Assembly (NCBI GenBank): GCA_018383375.1
Contig: JAHAWW010000141.1
Coordinates: 1-11,061, forward strand
From: Prevotellamassilia sp.
GTDB lineage: Bacteria; Bacteroidota; Bacteroidia; Bacteroidales; Bacteroidaceae
Direction of reading: 5' to 3'
DNA length: 11,061 bases
A model generated the notes under the pieces. That model ran no database searches and was not told the origin of the DNA. It was given only the letters and a program-made list of their open reading frames with translations. A program made the position numbers and the translations under genes. Positions 7,477 to 11,061 of the stretch are shown here, piece by piece (the stretch's first letter is position 1; each line of letters starts with the position of its first letter).

Positions 7477-8562
7477 TTGAAAACAATAACATTTGACCGT
7501 TTCGCCCGGCTGCTCATTGTCGTAGCGTCGCTTGTTTGCGTCTATTGGGTGTTCAACTATTTGAGTTTCGTGCTCATTCCTTTTATGGTGGCTGTGGTGG
7601 CTGCCTATCTGCTCATGCCGGTCTGCGATTTTCTGCAACACACCTGCCGGCTACGTTTCCGCTGGCTCTGTGCCGTGCTGACCATTGTCCTGGCTCTGGC
7701 CGTGTTGGCCGGTCTGCTTTGGCTGTGCATCCCGCCTATGGTGAGTGAGATGGCCAACCTCAAGCAGGTGGTCATACACTATTTCAAGGGCGACGCTGCA
7801 GATGCCAGCATCCCCGAGATGGTGAGAGATTTTTTTGAGGCCAATTTAGACAAGAAAGAGATTGAGACGTTCATGCAGTCGGGTGAGTTTACGGATATGC
7901 TGAAAGCCATGCTGCCCGGCGTTTGGGGCATTGTGTCGTCGGCAGCAACCTTGTTGATTAACATCATCTCGTCGCTCATCGCCCTGCTCTATTTGTTTTT
8001 TCTGTTGCTCGACTTTGAGCACTACACGCAGACTTGGCACGAACTGGTGCCACGGCGGTGGCGACCGGCTGCGTCGCAACTGCTTCACGACGTGGCCTAT
8101 TATATGTGTGGCTACTTCCGCGGCCAGTTTATCATCGCCTTGAGCAATTGCGTGATGTTCACCATCGGTCTGCTTCTCGTGGGTTTCCCCATGCCTGTGG
8201 CCTTGGGTTGTTTCATTGGCATCATTAGTTTTGTGCCCTATCTGCAAGTGTTGGGCATTGTTCCCGGTGCCTTGCTGGCCATGCTCCGCGCCGCCGAAAC
8301 CGGTGACAACTTTTGGTTGCTCATGGCTAGCTTGCTGGCGGTCTACATTGTGGTGCAGGTCATTCAAGACACGGTCATCACGCCACATGTGATGGGCCAA
8401 ATCATGGGGCTGTCGCCGGCAGTCATTCTGTTGACGCTTTCAATTGGTGCCGCCGTGGGAGGGATTGGCGGCCTCATCATGGCTCTGCCCGTGGCCACGA
8501 TTGCTTTGAAATATTACAAAGCCTACATTTCGCGCACATCGGCACAAGGGACTTCAGACTGA
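7477..8562 (+). CDS. AI-2E family (PerM-type) permease, probable TTG start
   Basis: A polytopic inner-membrane protein of the AI-2 exporter-like/PerM superfamily, 361 residues from TTG 7477 and about the usual length. Two N-terminal helices are followed by a third near 65-85. Next comes a soluble, charged stretch of about 60 residues (near 90-150), then a cluster of at least four helices. The family core motifs appear as GIISFVPYLQVLGIVPG and, later, DTVITPHVMGQIMGLSP with a glycine-rich GAAVGGIGGLIMALP close to the C terminus. Some relatives export autoinducer-2 or act as Na+/H+ antiporters, so the substrate here is unknown. KTITFDRFARLLIVV directly after the TTG resembles the N termini I expect for Bacteroidales relatives. 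The 45 residues upstream, down to an ATG at 7342, are cysteine-rich, atypical and overlap the promoter. If the promoter is wrong, the ATGs at 7429 or 7432 are the next choices. Confidence 0.88.
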   Translation: MKTITFDRFARLLIVVASLVCVYWVFNYLSFVLIPFMVAVVAAYLLMPVCDFLQHTCRLRFRWLCAVLTIVLALAVLAGLLWLCIPPMVSEMANLKQVVIHYFKGDAADASIPEMVRDFFEANLDKKEIETFMQSGEFTDMLKAMLPGVWGIVSSAATLLINIISSLIALLYLFFLLLDFEHYTQTWHELVPRRWRPAASQLLHDVAYYMCGYFRGQFIIALSNCVMFTIGLLLVGFPMPVALGCFIGIISFVPYLQVLGIVPGALLAMLRAAETGDNFWLLMASLLAVYIVVQVIQDTVITPHVMGQIMGLSPAVILLTLSIGAAVGGIGGLIMALPVATIALKYYKAYISRTSAQGTSD

Positions 8563-8615
8563 GCAGACCGGCCGACGATAAAGGTGCGAAAGTTTCGTTT
8601 TTCTGAAAAAATGAT

Positions 8616-8623
8616 TAACTTTG
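8616..8623 (+). promoter_or_regulatory. -7 box of the tRNA-Ser promoter
   Basis: TAACTTTG is an exact match to TAnnTTTG. The -33 region is poor: TTTCG at 8593-8597, 18 bases upstream, replaces TTTG. Transcription would start near 8627, about 25 bases before the mature tRNA end, leaving a short 5' leader for RNase P. Confidence 0.65.
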
Positions 8624-8651
8624 CAGCCGATTGAAACGCAATCGACCCATT

Positions 8652-8739
8652 GGAGAGGTGCTCGAGTGGTTGAAGAGGCACGCCTGGAAAGCGTGTAGCC
8701 GGCAAAACCGGCTCGCAGGTTCGAATCCTGTTCTCTCCG
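8652..8739 (+). tRNA. tRNA-Ser, anticodon GGA
   Basis: An 88-nt class II tRNA. The acceptor strand GGAGAGG (8652-8658) pairs with 8732-8738 with one G-U pair, and 8739 is the discriminator G. The anticodon stem CACGC/GCGTG (8679-8683 and 8691-8695) encloses CTGGAAA, giving anticodon GGA at 8686-8688. The long variable arm AGCCGG/CCGGCT (8697-8702 with 8708-8713) is typical of serine tRNAs. The T arm is GCAGG, TTCGAAT, CCTGT (8715-8731). The 3' CCA is not encoded and must be added after transcription. GGA reads UCC and UCU codons. Confidence 0.97.
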
Positions 8740-8780
8740 CTTTTTTTGTGCAAAACTTTGTTTGAAACGGCTGGCGAATT

Positions 8781-8810
8781 ACAGAAACGCCGGTCGTTTC
8801 TGTCTTTTTT
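8781..8810 (+). terminator. Intrinsic terminator of the tRNA-Ser transcript
   Basis: ACAGAAACG (8781-8789) pairs perfectly with CGTTTCTGT (8795-8803) around the loop CCGGT, and a T6 run follows at 8805-8810. It lies 41 bases after the tRNA. A T7 run directly after the tRNA (8741-8747) may add pausing or processing. Confidence 0.88.
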
Positions 8811-8828
8811 CGGAAGGCACAAATCACA

Positions 8829-8836
8829 TATCTTTG
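8829..8836 (+). promoter_or_regulatory. Orphan promoter-like -7 box between two terminators
   Basis: TATCTTTG matches TAnnTTTG exactly. The -33 position holds only a T-rich run (the terminator tail at 8805-8810) and no TTTG. If active, it would initiate near 8840-8843 and meet the terminator hairpin at 8851 within about ten bases. No coding sequence follows closely. Confidence 0.4.
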
Positions 8837-8850
8837 TGGCAGGAAGGAAG

Positions 8851-8878
8851 AAAAAGAGGCCGTCTGGCCTCTTTTTTT
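8851..8878 (+). terminator. Second intrinsic terminator downstream of tRNA-Ser
   Basis: AAAAAGAGGCC (8851-8861) pairs with 8866-8876 around the loop GTCT. The stem is 11 bp and runs into a T7 tract (8872-8878). The A5 on the other side means it could also work leftward. It may be a back-up for the tRNA unit or the end of a very short RNA started at the box at 8829. Confidence 0.83.
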
Positions 8879-8893
8879 GTTGTCGTAGACTCT

Positions 8894-8956
8894 ACGGGCA
8901 TAAGGACTGGTTTTACGGGCCTTATGGCAGAAAATTCTGTCCTTATGACAGGACCG
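8894..8956. repeat. Three CCTTATG elements at exact 21-bp spacing
   Basis: CATAAGG at 8899-8905 (inverted), CCTTATG at 8920-8926 and CCTTATG at 8941-8947 start 21 bases apart. Written in one orientation the elements are GTCCTTATGCC, GGCCTTATGGC and GTCCTTATGAC. ACGGGC also repeats at 8894 and 8915. A 21-bp period equals two helical turns, as in binding-site arrays, but it could also be a decayed 21-bp tandem repeat. The region 8879-9188 around it contains no coding sequence I trust. Confidence 0.45.
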
Positions 8957-9043
8957 GCGGGGAGCGAAACAATGAACAACAAGCCGCCGGAAGCAACAGT
9001 TTGGGCCCTTGGGCAGCGTTTTGGGGCGGCTACAAAGCGCAAC

Positions 9044-9057
9044 GAAAAATATTTTTC
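9044..9057. repeat. 14-bp AT-rich perfect palindrome
   Basis: GAAAAATATTTTTC is a perfect palindrome inside an A/T-rich stretch (9041-9070) of the long intergenic region. It could be an operator or simply a result of base composition. No gene lies within 200 bases on the left, and nanM starts 300 bases to the right. Confidence 0.35.
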
Positions 9058-9188
9058 AAAAAATCTGCAGAAAGATTGTCACGTTCACTCCCTTTTTTGA
9101 ACAAACACAAAAGGCTGCAAAGCAAAAACGAGCGGCGCCGAAGCCGGTGTCGGCGGTATTTAGTATCTTAGCCCCAACTTTTATCAGC

Positions 9189-9345
9189 GGTGTGTCATAA
9201 TAGCCAATCTGCTGCGTTGCTATCGGATTTGGGCTTGGCCATGTACTTCAGTACACTCCCTGCGCCCTCATCCTTTGGCGCCTTGCATCTTAGCCATTCT
9301 GACGCACCTGCAAGGCTGTATCCAAAATGTGTATTTTGACACACC
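9189..9345. mobile_element. MITE/REP-like 157-bp element with terminal inverted repeats
   Basis: The ends are GGTGTGTCATAATA (9189-9202) and, on the other strand, GGTGTGTCAAAATA (9345-9332): nine perfect bases, 13 of 14 in all. Inside are three further features. A TGTACT/AGTACA hairpin with a 2-nt loop lies at 9242-9255. GCCTTGCA (9280-9287) pairs with TGCAAGGC (9309-9316). TAGCCAATCTG (9201) and TAGCCATTCTG (9291) form a direct repeat 90 bases apart. CAAAAT/ATTTTG also folds at the right end (9323-9338). No transposase is encoded and I see no clear target-site duplication. The layout suggests a non-autonomous dispersed element. It ends 18 bases before the ATG of the NanM-type gene and so forms its immediate upstream region. 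Confidence 0.55.
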
Positions 9346-9363
9346 CTCCTTGTATTTGCCCCT

Positions 9364-10470
9364 ATGACACATCTGCTTCGCACACTCTCTCTGTCGCTCG
9401 GTCTGTCGGCCGGCTGGCTTTTTGCTCTCGGGCTCTCGGCCCAAACCGACATCGTCTCTCTCGCACCCCACCCCGACCCGAAAGGTGTCTCGGCACCATT
9501 TGCCGGCCACACGCCGCAAGGATTGCTCGTGGCCGGAGGTTGCAATTTTCCCGATGTGCCGGCGGCCGAGGGCGGAAAAAAGGTGTTTTATGACAAGGTC
9601 TATCGACTGAGCCTCAACGCCCAACTGCCCGAAGCCTCGGCGTGGGACACTTTGCCGTCGCTGCCCGACAGCCTGGCCTACGGCGCCATGGCCACGACGG
9701 CGCAAGGGCTCGTGTGTGTGGGGGGCCGCACGCCGAGGGGAATGAGCTGCGCGACATTTCTCATCAACGCCCACGGCCTCGTCGACCGTCTGCCACCGCT
9801 GCCAGTGAAAATGGCCGAGGGGTGTGCGGTGGCTTTGGGCGACGACGTCTACGTGTGTGGCGGCGAGCAAGATGGAGGGCAGTGTGGTCTATACCGCCTC
9901 CGCACCAACGCTTCGACGGGTTGGGAACGGCTGAAAGACTATCCCGGCACGCCGCGCCTGCAGCCTGTCTTGGCGACCGACGGCAGGGCCTTGTATCTAA
10001 TGGGCGGATTTTATTTCGACAAAGACAAACAGCGCTGCATATTGCCCGAAGACATTTTGGTCTATCATCCCGACACCGACAAGTGGCGCCGCCAAGGCCG
10101 CCTGCCCAAACGCCCAGACTGCCGGCGGCGGGGACTGGTGGGCGCAACGGCTGTGAGTGTGGGAGAGACCATCTATGTGGCCGGCGGCGTCAATCCCGAC
10201 CTGTTTGGTCAAGCCGTCGAGGGACACGCGCCGGCCGACTATCTGCGGCAGGACCCTCAGTGGTATGGTTTCAACGACGGACTGTGGACATTTCACACCG
10301 CCACCGGCCGCTGGCAAACCGTCTTGACCGACGACAGACTGGCCCGATCCGGCGGTGTCGTCACGACAGACGGCCACCGCCTTTATATGATTTGCGGTGA
10401 AACCAAACCGGGTATCCGCTCTCCGCAAATTACGGCCATCGACATAGTGGACATGGTTAAAAATCCTTAA
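9364..10470 (+). CDS. nanM: Cyclically permuted mutarotase, NanM-type N-acetylneuraminate epimerase
   Basis: A 368-residue secreted kelch-repeat protein. Residues 1-26 are a signal peptide with probable cleavage after LSA26, so it should act in the periplasm. Six kelch blades are marked by hydrophobic-GG strands: LVAGG (G58-G59), VCVGG (120-121), VYVCGG (166-167), LYLMGG (214-215), IYVAGG (274-275) and a degenerate LYMICGE (344-346). The first blade, GVSAPFAG followed by LLVAGGCNFPDVPAAEGGKK, is characteristic of the Bacteroidetes cyclically permuted mutarotase family related to E. coli NanM, which converts alpha-Neu5Ac released by sialidases to the beta form. It thus complements the nan operon ending at 3481 but sits apart from it with its own upstream region. 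No exact TAnnTTTG box precedes it: TGTATTTG at 9351-9358 and TATCTTAG at 9164-9171 each have one mismatch, and the inverted-repeat element lies between them. The physiological substrate is inferred. Confidence 0.9.
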   Translation: MTHLLRTLSLSLGLSAGWLFALGLSAQTDIVSLAPHPDPKGVSAPFAGHTPQGLLVAGGCNFPDVPAAEGGKKVFYDKVYRLSLNAQLPEASAWDTLPSLPDSLAYGAMATTAQGLVCVGGRTPRGMSCATFLINAHGLVDRLPPLPVKMAEGCAVALGDDVYVCGGEQDGGQCGLYRLRTNASTGWERLKDYPGTPRLQPVLATDGRALYLMGGFYFDKDKQRCILPEDILVYHPDTDKWRRQGRLPKRPDCRRRGLVGATAVSVGETIYVAGGVNPDLFGQAVEGHAPADYLRQDPQWYGFNDGLWTFHTATGRWQTVLTDDRLARSGGVVTTDGHRLYMICGETKPGIRSPQITAIDIVDMVKNP

Positions 10471-10507
10471 ACGGGGGGGGTGAGCAGATTAACTCAGTTT
10501 TTTGATG

Positions 10508-10515
10508 TAACTTTG
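10508..10515 (+). promoter_or_regulatory. -7 box upstream of the DUF805 gene
   Basis: TAACTTTG matches TAnnTTTG exactly and lies 55 bases before the ATG at 10571. No good TTTG is seen at the -33 position. A run of eight G at 10473-10480 lies upstream, directly after the nanM stop codon, so this is a new transcription unit rather than a clear operon. Confidence 0.55.
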
Positions 10516-10570
10516 CGTATTCAATACAATCACCAATCAAAAACCATCTTAAATAACAACTTCCACGACT

Positions 10571-10969
10571 ATGTCCAAAAAGAAAATGTTGAGAAGGTTG
10601 ACAAGGTTGGGCTACTTGACGAGGTTATTCTGCTTGTGCATCCCATGGTTGCTTTTATGGGGCTATGTCGAGTTGGGTTTCATGTCGCTCCACTCTGCGG
10701 TGACGCTGCAGACTCCGCTTGGCATCGGTCTACGCATCTACGGCGTGGTCTGTATGGTTCTTTATATTTATTGGTCCATCCGCCGGCAGCACGACTTCAA
10801 CGAGCCGGGCTGGAAGGTGCTCTACCTGCTCATCCCGGTGTTCAATCTCGTTGGGGGCATAGTGCTCTTTACCACAGCAGGAACCATTGGACACAACAAA
10901 TACGGCCACGACCCGCTCCATCGCATACCGGTTTACGAAACATACTTCGTCCCAAAGCGAGGTAAATAA
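10571..10969 (+). CDS. Small DUF805-like membrane protein
   Basis: A 132-residue inner-membrane protein of unknown function. After a basic N terminus (MSKKKMLRRLTRLG) there are three to four hydrophobic segments (about 17-40, 49-68, 80-105). The central stretch RRQHDFNEPGWKVLYLLIPVFNLVGG (about 72-97) and the end HNKYGHDPL match the DUF805 pattern RRLHD-N-SGW-LIPL-G followed by N-YGPDP. Families with this pattern are widespread, and their function is unknown. The start at 10571 is the first ATG after the -7 box at 10508. The last 92 bases of the window (10970-11061) show no gene or clear hairpin. Confidence 0.82.
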   Translation: MSKKKMLRRLTRLGYLTRLFCLCIPWLLLWGYVELGFMSLHSAVTLQTPLGIGLRIYGVVCMVLYIYWSIRRQHDFNEPGWKVLYLLIPVFNLVGGIVLFTTAGTIGHNKYGHDPLHRIPVYETYFVPKRGK

Positions 10970-11061
10970 AAAACACTTCTGGGATAAACGACACCGCCTC
11001 ACACCATCATTCCCAACCAGCACAGGCGCCGTCCAAACGTCCCCCAATCGCTCACACAAAA

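Noticed and set aside
8652..8739. tRNA-Ser as an integration site for a phage or island
   Set aside because: I find no integrase, no direct repeat of the tRNA 3' end downstream and no phage-like genes. The downstream material is short and leads into an ordinary nanM gene.
8523..8822. A 99-codon open frame on the - strand across tRNA-Ser
   Set aside because: It is the translated complement of the tRNA (GENRIRTCEP-like text), a well-known type of false gene at serine tRNA loci, and it overlaps the end of the permease gene.
8746..9171. A 141-codon open frame on the + strand after tRNA-Ser
   Set aside because: It crosses two intrinsic terminators and low-complexity runs, is very rich in K, R and F, and resembles no family I know. 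It looks like an open frame by chance.
9268..9870. A 200-codon open frame on the - strand over the inverted-repeat element and the start of nanM
   Set aside because: Most of it is antisense to a clear kelch gene with a signal peptide. Its other part is the inverted-repeat element, whose translation is not evidence of a protein.
10480..10965. A 161-codon open frame on the + strand overlapping the DUF805 gene
   Set aside because: It lies in a different frame from the recognisable DUF805 protein, begins at the poly-G tract before the promoter box, and has no family features.
1..11061. CRISPR array, restriction-modification, toxin-antitoxin or phage-defence system
   Set aside because: No spaced direct repeats of CRISPR type and no proteins with methylase-restriction, toxin, nuclease or STAND features were found. 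RsmI is a housekeeping rRNA methylase.

Overview
The window looks like a chromosomal segment of a Bacteroidales bacterium, perhaps a Prevotella relative with fairly high GC. Three signs point there. Promoters carry the Bacteroidetes -7 box TAnnTTTG, start codons lack strong Shine-Dalgarno sites, and several proteins have the Bacteroidales versions of their families (a Cbp1-like coiled-coil lipoprotein, a short RsmI, a cyclically permuted mutarotase). The genus is an inference; no rRNA or marker gene is present.

Positions 1-3590 (+ strand) hold the end of a sialic acid (Neu5Ac) catabolic operon. It contains N-acetylneuraminate lyase (nanA, cut by the window edge and apparently frameshifted there), a GlcNAc/ManNAc 2-epimerase (nanE-type AGE family), an inner-membrane MFS sialic acid transporter (nanT) and a YhcH/NanQ-type anomerase. 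A long bidirectional hairpin terminator at 3531-3585 closes it. The missing partner enzyme, a secreted six-bladed kelch mutarotase of the NanM type, lies about 5.9 kb downstream at 9364-10470. Together these would adjust the sugar's anomeric form in the periplasm (NanM), import it (NanT), open the ring (NanQ), cleave Neu5Ac to ManNAc and pyruvate (NanA) and epimerise ManNAc to GlcNAc (NanE).

Positions 3617-7340 (- strand) form a likely operon read right to left: rsmI (16S rRNA C1402 ribose methyltransferase), a Cbp1-like coiled-coil lipoprotein, a glycine-zipper lipoprotein, and a NorM-type MATE exporter. A well-formed Bacteroidetes promoter abuts the rsmI start. A divergent promoter drives an AI-2E/PerM-family permease (to 8562), which probably starts at a TTG codon.

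Positions 8600-9363 hold a tRNA-Ser(GGA) with its own promoter and terminator, then about 550 bases without a convincing gene. This stretch is unusually structured: a promoter-like box immediately followed by a second terminator, a set of 21-bp-spaced CCTTATG elements, a 14-bp AT palindrome, and a 157-bp MITE/REP-like element with imperfect 14-bp terminal inverted repeats ending only 18 bp before the NanM-type gene. The window ends with a small DUF805-family membrane protein behind its own -7 box.

I see no CRISPR array, phage, toxin-antitoxin or obvious new multi-gene system. The most interesting parts are the small inverted-repeat element next to nanM, the start-site and promoter architecture, and the structured intergenic region.
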